Below, piece after piece: positions 1-9,473 of a stretch of DNA of 64,000 nt; within the stretch, counting starts at the first letter, position 1; each line of letters begins with the position of its first letter. The position numbers and the translations under genes are program-made. The DNA comes from Pyropia yezoensis. Lineage: Eukaryota; Rhodophyta; Bangiophyceae; Bangiales; Bangiaceae. The stretch is taken from NCBI GenBank assembly GCA_009829735.1, contig CM020618.1, forward strand, positions 35,006,894 to 35,070,893, given 5' to 3'. The notes beneath the pieces were generated by a model, which had not been told where the DNA came from, searched no databases, and saw only the letters and a list, made by a program, of their open reading frames with translations.

Positions 1-316
1 CCGCACAGTAAATGGACAGGACGTGGTAAAAGTTGCACCACCTCCTGCAGGCGACCCGGCTTGGGCGCGTGCGCTGAAAGCGTGACGCCTGCCTTCGCTA
101 CCTGCGGCCAAACAGGGCCCGCAGGAGTACGTGTTCGATAAGTTCATCGACTACGGGTGGGATGGGGACACTAACCGCCTCATGTTGAGGGTGCGTTGGT
201 TCGGCTATAAGGCGAAGGATGATACGTGGGAATACGTGGAGGACCTTCCCGCTCAGAAGGTCCGGGCATACTGTGCCCGGAATGATATAGATCCTAACAG
301 CCCCCCCTCAACGTGA
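1..316 (+). pseudogene. pol: A1 pol C-terminus with chromodomain, broken
   Basis: This is the end of the polyprotein of copy A1. From about 121 to 300 it encodes a chromodomain: EYVFDKFIDYGW, then LRVRWFGYKAKDDTWEYVEDL, aligning with the classic order of hydrophobic start, RW.GY, DDTWE and a C-terminal helix. In chromoviruses this domain follows integrase and is thought to steer insertion to particular chromatin. The frame has a TGA at 83-85 where the other A copies read TGG (Trp), so this copy is dead. The terminal stop is TGA at 314-316. Assignment rests on near-identity to the pol ends at 45239, 17458 and 59596. Confidence 0.9.
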
Positions 317-427
317 GGGAAGGCCGAGTAACAGTGCCAAGAGAGTGCTTGAAGTCGAAGTGGTACGCAGAGTGGCTTTTAACTACAGCCCTAACCCTCA
401 CACTCTCACAATAAAGGCAGCTGCCAA

Positions 428-1058
428 CTAGGCACACATGCTAGACTCTCCAACCCCGCGGCCCTCGCCCTCACGTGGGGGCGAGCGGCGCGACCCACGC
501 AGATAACGTTCCTCACCAGTCGGCGGGGCTGGCGGCTCCAAGTCGGACCCGCCGCGCCCCTCACGGTCGCGCAAGTGGCGACGACCGCGGCTACTCTTCT
601 GCTTGGTCTTGCGCGCAAGTTGGCGACGCAGACGCCGGACCGACTCCGTCTCTGACGGGGTAGAGGACTCCGAGACGGAATAAGACAACTGGTCTTCCGG
701 CACGGAGGGAGTCCGCCGCGAGTGACGGCGACGACGGCGAGGAGGCGAGTATGCCCGGCTCGCGCGACGTTTGCCACGCCCAAGTGGGGCTGGCTGGGGC
801 ACAATAGCCCCGATGCGAGCCAACTCGGCCGTCATAAACCCCGCCACCGACTCGCAACTCGCGGTCGCCACCGCAGTACGAACGCGCTCCTCAAGTTGAG
901 GGGTCTCGGAAGCTTGAAGGGATGCGGTCGACGCGGCCAACCAAGAAATGGTGCGCACTAACGTGGTGATCATCATCTCTGAGGTCAGAGACGTGGCCGG
1001 TAACACCAACTTGGGATAAACCGGCAGGAGAGTGGCCCCCAAGTTGGGGGACACCGGG
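428..1058 (-). pseudogene. A1 antisense ORF (aORF), C-terminal fragment
   Basis: This is the C-terminal third of the family A aORF, on the strand opposite to pol and ending 111 bp from the pol stop. It contains the helical stretch around TSEMMITTLVRTISWLAAS and the arginine/serine-rich tail with repeated RRRRR and SPP runs. The 631 bp contain no stop or indel relative to the full copy at 15403-17346. It is cut off at 1058 by the A2 LTR. Function is unknown; the basic RS-like tail suggests nucleic-acid or nuclear-factor binding, which is inference. Confidence 0.85.
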
Positions 1059-1527
1059 TGTGGCAGTATTGACCCCCAGGTACGGGGGCAACACGTGCCA
1101 TGCAAGGGGCGGCAGGCCACTAGCCTGATCCGTTCCTCCCCCTGCATTTGGGTCCATATTCCCTAAGTTTGGGATAGTTAGCTTAGTAGTAAATCCAACT
1201 TGGATTTGAGGGTTTTCTGCATTTATCGTCTTGAATTTTCGTGTAGCCCGGTGGGCAGGTGCTGGGGTGGGAGATTCTGAGTGGCGAGATTCTGAGGGGA
1301 CCCTGGGGGGATAAGGGGAGGGACAGCGGGGCTTGGCCCCGCGTCCCCGTCCCGACCAAGAAATTGTTGGACCACACACCATCCTCTTGTTTGTCAGTGG
1401 GGGGTTCGCCCCACAACAGGGACAGAGTGTGTGCGACTTGCACTTCTTCCGGTTCCCCCGACACGGGAGGCAGCCCTTGTACACCGCCCCAACTTGGGGG
1501 TCGTGTGTGCATGTGGTTTTTGCCACA
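1059..1527 (+). repeat. 5' LTR of A2 (469 bp)
   Basis: The LTR starts TGTGGCA and ends TGCCACA, a 7-bp terminal inverted repeat bounded by TG and CA. Copies of exactly 469 bp occur in reverse orientation at 14596, 23504 and 46146. It contains two odd palindromes, AAATCCAA-C-TTGGATTT at 1191-1207 and CCCCAA-C-TTGGGG at 1487-1499. I find no convincing TATA box or AATAAA signal. Confidence 0.95.
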
Positions 1528-1529
1528 TT

Positions 1530-1547
1530 TGGTGGAGCAGCAGGGGA
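1530..1547 (+). promoter_or_regulatory. Primer binding site of A2
   Basis: TGGTGGAGCAGCAGGGGA begins two bases after the LTR. The TGG start matches the universal CCA end of a tRNA primer. The same 18 bases follow the LTRs of C and D, and a variant follows that of B. The primer would end CTGCTGCTCCACCA; I cannot name that tRNA. Confidence 0.8.
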
Positions 1548-1646
1548 CAGAGGTGCACTTTACCTCCGGGTGCACCCGGGTGTAGGGGGCCCTCTGTCTC
1601 AGAGAAACGGTGGACTTGGACGGTGTCATACGGATCGTCAGCCAAC

Positions 1647-2938
1647 ATGGCTAGTTCGGACCCCCCGTCGTCCGGGGAGTACACGGGTGACGCACGTACT
1701 TCAGTGCCTTTGAATACTGGTGAGACACAGGTGGGTTTACGTGGGGTCGCAGAGGGACTGGAGGTCCCTCAAGCCAGCAGGACTGGAAGTGCGGGCGCGC
1801 AACAGGCCACCCCGACTCAGTCGAGAGTTCACTCGGGTGACACTTCTGATGTGGGTGGGCCGAAGTCTGGCGACCGTGTGGTACACTCAACGGGAACGTC
1901 CCAAGGGGTGAGGACTGTCCGCGCGGGTTCCACTCGGGTTGGAGCCAACTTTGGCTTGGAGCCGTCGCCAACTAGGCTTTCGGAGGACGGTGGACCTCCG
2001 TTGGTCGGCGATGAGCTCGCGCCCATGCCCCCGGTTGAGACCCCTGAGGAACGTGGTTACCCCTCAGGTGGACTCCCGGAGGCGGACCGAGACTCAACTG
2101 GAGTCGTCAATCCACTCCTCGCGGAAACTGTCCGTCGGGAGGCGACCAATGTGTTGCGGCAGACTTTGCCGGACCTGGTGGTCACGATGACGAATACAAT
2201 TCTGAATCAGATTGTGGCGAGTTTGCCAGATGGCCTTAATGTCCAGACCGGATCGGGGCTTTCGAGCCCGCAGGCGCCGGGGGAATCCCTCCTCACGCCT
2301 ATCTCTGGTCGCCCCGAACAGGGGGCGACACCTGTGACTCCCAACGAGGGAGCCACACCATACTCGGTGGGGCGTACGCCCTTCATGGGGGAGTTCCCCC
2401 CGGAAACGCCGGCGGCTACACTAAGCGCGCCGCGCCGGACTACAGGCACTGAGGGTGAACTTACCCCAGTGCCACAGCGGCTGCTCCCTCAACGTGAGGT
2501 GCCGCCCAAGATCCAGGTAGCCAACCCGGTCTACCAGAGGATCTTTGACTGTGAGACCTACGCCCTCCACAACAAATCGGCGGCGTATGGTCCTGACCAG
2601 GCCCGTCCATGGGCCGTGCCAAGAAGAATGCACTTCACTCTTTTGGGCACAAAGCGGAGTGGGATGGAACTCCCCCCCTCCGTGTCTTTGAGTTCTTACG
2701 TCGTTTCACAAAAGCCTGTGACGACAATGCCATTAGTGCAGGCATGGCTTTCTACATGCTACAGGAGTTTACGACGGGAGACCTGCGGACAGAACTTATG
2801 TCCGTCATGCCCAGCTCCTCAAGTGGAGGCGCTGGTGAGGTGACGTCCTATTGGGAGCTCGTCAACTGGTTGTTGAGGGCCATGGTTGATGAAGCGGCGC
2901 TGGCTTCTCAAGTCGAGGAGTTTACGCAAGCCCATCAG
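1647..2938 (+). pseudogene. gag: A2 gag, 5' two-thirds (interrupted by B)
   Basis: Gag of copy A2 begins at ATG 1647 in the context CCAACATGG, 119 bp after the LTR. The first 300 residues are Pro/Ser/Gly/Thr-rich and probably disordered. The retrotransposon-gag (capsid-like) region follows, with the block FEFLRRFTKACDDNAIS shared in pattern with B, C and D. A one-base deletion near 2604, seen against A3, shifts the frame. Element B splits the gene after the codons for TQAHQ; the frame resumes at 11644. The full length without B would be 1946 nt. Confidence 0.88.
2934..2938. repeat. Target-site duplication ATCAG of element B
   Basis: ATCAG precedes the 5' LTR of B at 2934-2938 and recurs directly after its 3' LTR at 11639-11643. 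The interrupted gag codons (CCC ATC AG | GAAGAGGCG) rejoin exactly when one copy is removed. Confidence 0.95.
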
Positions 2939-3628
2939 TGTAGGGACCCTATGGGCCCTTTACGTGGGGGGACCTCGAAGAGATCGCGTCGTACCCCTGT
3001 GCCCACCTTCCTAGTGAGGAGGACGGGGCCGATTTTGCCCCTTGGGATTTTACGGGCTTCCGATTGGTCCCCTCCTATGGAGATGGGACCGGGTCGCCAT
3101 TGGTTCTGGAGCCCATGTTGGGATTTCCAGTGTATGGGAATTTCCCCTGACCGGAATTGGCCATTGGTCAATACTGCGGGATGGGATGCATTTGAGGTTT
3201 GGATTTTGATTGTGTATTTTGCGTGATTGTGAGATTGGGGAGATCTTGAGTGTTGGCACTGATGTCCGGCGGGGCTCCTCTTCCCCGTATCTTGGAGATT
3301 CCTGCCCCGCTGGCAGGGATGATCCGTGGGGGAGGGGGCCCTCCGGACATGTTGGAGGGTTTTGATTGGCTCGCACGTGGCCCGGGTTGGAGGGTTGCTG
3401 GGTGCGGGTGAGAGAGGGTAAGAGTGTGCGTGGGGGTGCGCGTTGCTTCCCCCTTCGAAAAAAACAGACTTGCGTGTGCTTGAACACTGTCGTCCTGGTC
3501 GCCGATCCCCGCGTGAACCAGCCAGGCGGTCGGCGGCTCGGTATCTCTCCTGTCTCCCCGCGTTCTTGGTGGGTTGTTTCTCTGTGTGTTCTGGGTGCTA
3601 CGCGCCTAAGGTACGTAAAACCACTACA
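2939..3628 (+). repeat. 5' LTR of B (690 bp)
   Basis: It starts TGTAGGGACC and ends CCACTACA, paired with 10949-11638. Five ATTGG pentamers (reverse CCAAT boxes) lie at 3063, 3099, 3156, 3163 and 3365, and the palindrome GGGAATTTCCC is at 3137-3147. A weak T-rich candidate core promoter (TGTATTTTG) sits near 3211. Promoter roles are inferred. Confidence 0.95.
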
Positions 3629-3630
3629 TT

Positions 3631-3648
3631 TGGTGGATCAGCGGGGGA
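3631..3648 (+). promoter_or_regulatory. Primer binding site of B (variant)
   Basis: TGGTGGATCAGCGGGGGA begins two bases after the LTR. It matches the A/C/D site in 16 of 18 positions, with changes at positions 9 and 14. Confidence 0.7.
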
Positions 3649-3744
3649 GGGGACTAGGTTCCTTCTGGCCAAAGGGGTCTACCCCTTCTTCGAACTCTTT
3701 CTGTGGTTGCGCTCTGTCTTCCCTAAGGGAACGCGGTTGTAGTG
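3649..3744 (+). other. 5' leader of B with two small hairpins
   Basis: Between primer site and gag ATG there are two perfect hairpins, AAGGGG-TCTA-CCCCTT (3672-3687) and TTCCC-TAA-GGGAA (3719-3731). Leaders of retroelements often carry packaging or dimerisation structures; that role here is inference. Confidence 0.4.
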
Positions 3745-5466
3745 ATGTCTGATAACGAGCAGAATCCCCCTCAGGGGGAGACGGGAGTCCTGGAGGGCGG
3801 TTCCTCCGTGACGAAGGAGAGTGCGATTGGAGGCGCTGCTCCTCCGCGCGCCCAAGGGGCTGGAGTTGATGACCTGGCCACCCGTAGGGTGACTACCCGG
3901 CTACCCCCGCTGGAAATTGGTTCGGAGGGCCCATCGGGCGAACCGTATTCCCAGCCGCGCGGGAAGCGCGAGGGAGGGCATTCAACCGGCTTCGGCAATT
4001 TTCCTGGGATTCTCCCCTTTGCGGGGGTGGATTCTGAGGGAGCGCCCACCCCTCCGGTTCCCCTCACGGGGGCATCGTCTCCTAAGGAGACACCTCGAGC
4101 GTTTGTGGCCCCTGGATCGGATACTCCTACGGAGGATTGGAAGAAAGCGATGGTGGAGGCTGTTAGCGGCCTGCTGACTCCACTCAACCAACAGTTGAGT
4201 TTTGTCGAGCAAAGTGTGAAGAAACGGGAGCGCCAGCGTGGCCGGCAGCCCAGTTCTTCATCTGAGTCGACTTCGGATTATTCCGGAGGGGAGGCTTCGC
4301 CTCCCGAGCGCCGTCGGCGCCCGCGACCTGTAGTCCGAGCGGTTTCCGCTCAGGCAGGACCGGGGCGAGTCCCCCTACGGGAGATTCCCCCCAAAATTAT
4401 TCCGGCAGACGATCGTTATGCGAGCCTGCTGGACTGTGAGACATATGCTCTCAAGAATAAGGACAACCGAGTATCGGGAGCCGAGGCCCAAGGCCTGGGT
4501 AAGAAGCGAAAGGACCTGGCCAGTATATTTGGTCGCGATTGTGAATGGGGGGGAGACCCTCCTCTGGGAGTCTTCGAATTTCTTAACCGCTTCGTAAAAG
4601 CGGCAAATGATAACGGCCTCTCAGAGGGGCGAGCTTTGCTTCTCCTCCCGGAATTTACTAAGGATCCCTTGAAGAGGGACCTTTATCGAATTCGCCCATC
4701 CGTCGATGACGGCCGGCGCACTGGGGAGGTGACCTCCTATTTGGAACTGGTGAATTGGCTTCTGCGCGCGTACGCAGATGAGCATCTCCTGAATGAACAG
4801 GAGGCCATTTTTAATGGTGCCTCCCAAGAGGAGGATGAGACAGAGACGGCGTTTCACCGCCGCCTCATGGAGCTCCACGCGAAGTGTGGATATATACAAA
4901 CCTCGGGCCAGGTCCGAGCCCGCTTTATGCAGGGCACCTGGTGGGAAATTCGGCACGAGGTACGAAACTACGTAGCTGACCACCCTCATGCTCCTATTGA
5001 GCTGGTGGTACAGTATGCCCAACGGGCAGGAGATTTTCGGCGGCGGGTTCAAGCCGCCGCCAAGGACTTAAAGGCAAAAGAAGACGCGGAGCGTATCGCT
5101 CGGCGCATGGCGCGTCGGGCTCTGGCGGCTGTTACGTCGTCACCCCAGGAGGTGGGGGAGGCCTCTGGCTCTCCCCGCAAGGATTATCGACCCTCTGGGG
5201 GGTCCAGATGGACGGACGGGAAGCGGGAACTCTTCCCCTGCCACGTCTGCAATAGTACCTCCCACTGGATGTCAAATTGTCCACACCTCCCGGAGGCGAC
5301 TCGAGCACAGATGGCCAAGGCGCGCGCGGAGCGCAAGGAGGCCCGAGACTCCGCCCGCACTGGCGGGGCGATTGCTGCGGCTACGCCCTCCCCAAAGGGG
5401 AAGGTAGATCGACCGAGTTCCCCCACGGGGAGTTCCTCTGATTCCTCATCTTCGGGAAACGCGTAA
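3745..5466 (+). CDS. gag: B gag polyprotein, intact (573 aa)
   Basis: Gag forms the virus-like particle and binds element RNA. I chose ATG 3745 (GTGATGTCT) rather than the GTG one codon upstream. The first 200 residues are Gly/Pro/Ser-rich. A basic segment rich in RRRPRP follows, then the conserved capsid-like block FEFLNRFVKAANDNGLSEG around 4570-4630. Near the C-terminus (5240-5285) is one zinc knuckle, CHVCNSTSHWMSNC (CX2CX4HX4C). The end is a Ser-rich tail and the motif SGNA. The last codons contain the frameshift heptamer GGGAAAC. No stop interrupts the gene, unlike the pol of the same copy. Confidence 0.92.
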   Translation: MSDNEQNPPQGETGVLEGGSSVTKESAIGGAAPPRAQGAGVDDLATRRVTTRLPPLEIGSEGPSGEPYSQPRGKREGGHSTGFGNFPGILPFAGVDSEGAPTPPVPLTGASSPKETPRAFVAPGSDTPTEDWKKAMVEAVSGLLTPLNQQLSFVEQSVKKRERQRGRQPSSSSESTSDYSGGEASPPERRRRPRPVVRAVSAQAGPGRVPLREIPPKIIPADDRYASLLDCETYALKNKDNRVSGAEAQGLGKKRKDLASIFGRDCEWGGDPPLGVFEFLNRFVKAANDNGLSEGRALLLLPEFTKDPLKRDLYRIRPSVDDGRRTGEVTSYLELVNWLLRAYADEHLLNEQEAIFNGASQEEDETETAFHRRLMELHAKCGYIQTSGQVRARFMQGTWWEIRHEVRNYVADHPHAPIELVVQYAQRAGDFRRRVQAAAKDLKAKEDAERIARRMARRALAAVTSSPQEVGEASGSPRKDYRPSGGSRWTDGKRELFPCHVCNSTSHWMSNCPHLPEATRAQMAKARAERKEARDSARTGGAIAAATPSPKGKVDRPSSPTGSSSDSSSSGNA

Positions 5467-5480
5467 GGGGCGGTCCCCCT
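5454..5480 (+). promoter_or_regulatory. Putative -1 frameshift signal at the B gag/pol junction
   Basis: GGGAAAC (5454-5460) lies in the gag frame as G GGA AAC, two codons before the TAA at 5464-5466. After a 5-nt spacer comes the hairpin AGGGG-CGGTC-CCCCT (5466-5480). The -1 frame is open from the heptamer into pol. GGGAAAC is a known slippery sequence in some retroviruses; function here is inferred. Confidence 0.7.
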
Positions 5481-8400
5481 AGAGCTTCTCCCACAACGTC
5501 CCCAGATACGGGGGGGCCTAAGAGGATTTTGCGCCGCCCCCCAACGAACAAGCCTGCATTATTGGCACTCCCTAAGGGGGTGAAACGGGAAAATGTTATT
5601 TGCGCGATTATGCCTTCATCCAGCTATCAGCTGGCTGTACATTTGTTTGCTACTGAAGGGTTAGAGCATGCTTTGCACGCTGTCCTGGATACCGGCAGCG
5701 GGCCCTCCCTGATTCGAAGCTCCTTGCTCCCGAAGGGAATGGGGCTCCAGCCCCTAGGGGAGCTGGAGAATATATTGTACTTTGACCTGAATGGGGGGTG
5801 GCTCCCCATTCGAGGAACTGTACGCTTGGGCGTACAAGTGGGAGACCAAGTCTCCTACGTCTGCTTTGGAGTGATCGATAATATGGCGGTACCCGTCATA
5901 TTAGGAAATTCATTTGGTGACACGGAGGTGAAAACCATCTCCTGTGAGGACCAGACGGTGACCCTCAAGACAGGGATGGTTGTCCCAATTTTCCGGGATA
6001 TGGAGGATGTGGAAACGGGTCCCATTAAGTGGAACCCTGTGTGCGCTTGTCCACAGGTCAAGACCGCAAAACTCACCTTGTGTCACAAGTTGAGGCTGAA
6101 GCCTGGGGTTATCTCGCATGTGAAGGTGCGGGGGAATTTCCAAGGCCACGGGATTATTTCCGGGCAGCCCCGTATCGCCTCCAAGTACGGTGTTCACGTG
6201 GCGAACGGCCCCGCGGAGCTAAACCGGGACGCCCCGTACACCGTGCAAATGATGAATCCTACGCCAACGATGGTCCGCCTTCCCGTTGGGACGGTGGTTG
6301 CGTCAATATCATTTTATCAGGGACCAATACTGAGCGTCTCTCAAGAAGAGATGCAGAAGCTGAGCGAAGGTCCTGTGGTGAAGGAGGAGGGCGCCCATTC
6401 TGAGGTTGACCTAGGAGAGGTCCCTGAAGCCCTACGTGGCCAGCCCTTGGAGCTGGTGGAGAAATACAAATCCCTATGGGATGGTACTCTTGGACTCATC
6501 AAGAATACCGTGCACCGTATACGCTTAAAACCCGGGGCAACCCCGGTAAGGCAACATCCTTGCAAGGCGGGGCACAAGCATCGCCACTTGGAAGGGGAAC
6601 AAGTGGAACGGATGCGAAAACTCGACGTTATTGAACCCGCCGAGGGCGAGTCGGCTAGTCCCGTGGTAATCGTCCCGAAGTCGGACGGCACGCCCCGGTT
6701 TTGTATTGACTACCGGCGGCTCAACCTCGTCACGGTGAAGGATGCATATCCCATCCCAAGGATGGATGAATGTTTGGACTCCCTAGGGGAGGCCAGGGTG
6801 TTTAGCACCCTAGATTGTAACGCTGGATATTGGCAAATTCCTATTGCACCAGAGGATAAGCACCTGACGGCATTTACGTGTCATAAGGGCATATGGCAGT
6901 GTACACGGTTGCCCTTTGGGCTCTGCAACGCTCCAGCGACGTTCCAGAGAGCTATGGATATTATCCTGGCTGGTGTGAAGTGGCAGACCTGCCTCGTATA
7001 TTTAGACGATGTTATCGTCTTTTCTCGTTCTGACGAGGAGCACCTGCACCACTTGAAACACGTTTTGAGCCTCCTCAAGGAGAACGGCGTGTCGCTGAAG
7101 GCGTCCAAGTGCCACCTCTTTCAGAGGGAGGTCGAATATTAGGGACATGTCATCCGCCCAGGGCGGGTGGCCGTGAATGAGAGAAATACCAAAGCCCTCA
7201 AGGGGTTGCATTATCCGCGTACACGCACGCAGCTGAAGAGCTTCTTGGGCATGTGCGGGGTATACCGAAGGTTTGTCCCGAATTTTGCCCGTATCGCCCG
7301 ACCGCTGAACGTGCTGACTAGTACGCACCTAGCCAAGGAACTACCTCCTCCGACGGAGGAGACTCAAGCGGCGTTCGAGGAGCTTCGCGACTGCCTTCTG
7401 AAGCCTCCTATTTTGGCCATCCCTCGGGAGGGAGCCCATTATATTTTGGAGGTGGACGCCAGCTATGAGCAGCTGGGCTGTGCCTTGTTGCAACAACAGG
7501 AGGACGGGGAGTATCTCCCCGTCGGGTATTTTAGTCGGGGTCTATCCCCGGCCGAGCGGAACTACTGTGCCACAGAAATTGAGGCACTCGGAGTGGTATG
7601 GTCAGTGACCTACCTGCGTTCCTTCTTGGAAGGATCCGAATTTCTGGTGCGCTGTGACCATTCTGCCCTCACTTCTGTGATGACAAGCAATAGCCCTAAT
7701 CGACGCCTTACGGGCTGGAGGCTCCGCTTGGCGGAATTCTCCTACCAAATTAAGCACAAACCGGGGTAGGACCACAAAGTGGCTGATGCCCTGTCTCGCC
7801 TTCCTACGGATGGCTTGGATAGGACACCTTTGGATGATCAGATACCCATATTGGCGGTGACCCGGTCAGCAAAGGCCCTCACAGACCGAAGCCCGAAGGG
7901 CCTCGGGAAGATTACGCTTCGAGAGCTCATCGAGGCCCAGGCCTCGGATGAGTTTTGCAAGCAACGCGGGATGGAGGGGCCTCTCATCCCTCCAAAGGAG
8001 GCCCGTTGGCAGCGAAACGCCTTCTTCTTTGAAGACGACGATGGTGTATTATGTCGCCACTCCCTACTCGGGGGGAATAACCAATGGGTCATCCCAGAAT
8101 CGCTGCGGAAGCGTGTTCTGGAAATGTATCATGATGCGCCTACGGCGGGTCATCCGGGTTCCCGGAAGATGTACAGGACGATGCGCCAGTATTTTTATTG
8201 GCCCGCCCTAGTGGCGGATGCATACGGGTATGTTTATAACTGCCCAGGATGCACCAAGAACCGCATATCGGATAGGAGGCATAAGTCTCCTATGAAGCTA
8301 TTCCCCGCCCATGAGCCATTCCAATCGGTGGCCATGGATTTGCTGGGTCCTCTTCCAAGGACGGAGAATGGGCACACCATGCTCCTGGTGATGTGCGACC

Positions 8401-9473
8401 GGTTCACCAAACTGGTGAGGGCGGTCCCACTATCGGACACGACTGCCCTTGGGGTAGCCTCTGCATTTATCGATTATTGGGTGGCTGCCTATGGCATCCC
8501 GGATTCTACTCTGACGGACAACGGACCTCAGTTTGCGGCCGTCTATTTCCAAGGAGTCATGGGGCTCCTAGGGATTTCCACAAACTACACGACTCCGTAT
8601 CACCCACAGACCAACGGTCAAGTGGAACGGTATAACAAGACAATCATGCGGCAGCTACGGACGTATTCGTCCGAGCACCCACGGGAATGGGATCGCTATG
8701 TGTCCCTCCTGACGACTGCATATAATATGCAGGTACATTCGAGCACTGGGGTAGCCCCAATGACTTTTGTGAGCCCTCGGCGCTTGCAAGCGTCGAATAT
8801 AGAGCGCTTACCTGAGGTACGCTCTGTGGACACGGAAGAGCCTGACGCCGATACGGCGGCGGTTCAATATGTGAAGGAAATGCGCCACCTAATCCCCCGG
8901 ATTAGGAAAAATTTGGATAAGGCCCAAGAGGCCTACAAACGCGTTTATGACGCTGGCATACAACAAGAAGAAGAGACTATGTCTCAAGGAGATTGGGTTT
9001 ATGTGAAATCCTATGCTAAGGGGCGGACAAAAATGTCGTCAAGGACGAGGGGACCGTATATGGTGCTACGCACGGACGGGCAACGATTTCTTATTGAAAC
9101 ACCGACGGGAGAACAGACCCAGAGCAAAGACAATATCATACGTGCTCCCCCGCCAAAGGCAGGGGATCCAGTATGGATGCGGGCACGGGAAGCCCGGGAC
9201 GCGTACAACGAATGCCCCGAGGAATCCCCTGGGAAGGACGTGTTCGAACAGATTGTCGGCCACCAGCGGGTGGAGGACGAAGACGGGAAGCCCGACTTGG
9301 ACTTCCGGGTGCGGTGGTTTGGCCACGGCCCCGAAGGGGATACTTGGCATCCCAAGAAGGGTGTGCCACGGGCGGCTCTGCTGAAGTATGCCCGAAGGCA
9401 CAAGCTCCCCATCAAGGGACGGGACCAAGGGTCCCGACTATTCCCCCAAGGGGGAACGGAAGAAGAAGAATAG
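5457..9473 (+). pseudogene. pol: B pol polyprotein (PR-RT-RH-IN-chromodomain) with two TAG stops
   Basis: The frame runs in -1 relative to gag and has no good ATG near its start. Domains in order: aspartic protease with VLDTGSGPS (about 5683-5710); reverse transcriptase with CIDYRRLN, FSTLDCNAGYW and YLDD (7000-7011); RNase H with LEVDASY and ATEIEALGVVW; integrase with the H..H..CX2C zinc finger (H near 8131 and 8152, YNCPGC at 8236), MDLLGPLP, LTDNGPQF and NGQVERYN carrying the DDE residues; and a chromodomain (FRVRWFGH..GDTWHP). Stops are TAG at 7140-7142 (EVEY*GHV, after the RT palm) and TAG at 7767-7769 (KPG*DHKVAD, end of RNase H). The frame is otherwise unbroken, so B is inactive in cis but only mildly decayed. 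Confidence 0.93.

Larger units (their letters stand above)
1..1058 (+). mobile_element. Family A chromovirus copy A1, 3' fragment
   Basis: The left edge of the window holds the end of a family A Ty3/gypsy element on the + strand: the pol C-terminus (1-316), a 111-bp spacer (317-427) and part of the antisense ORF (428-1058 on the - strand). The copy stops abruptly at 1058 where the LTR of A2 begins inside the antisense ORF. The bases CCGGG (1054-1058) should recur after the 3' LTR of A2, outside the window, if they are its target-site duplication. The rest of A1 lies outside the window on both sides. Confidence 0.9.

Noticed and set aside
131..316. A small stand-alone host chromodomain gene
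   Set aside because: It is the exact C-terminal domain of family A pol, continuous with the upstream linker.
1431..1646. Extension of A2 gag upstream of 1647 into the LTR
   Set aside because: The frame is open, but it would start inside the LTR and cross the primer site. ATG 1647 has a matching start in A3 and a good context shared with C.
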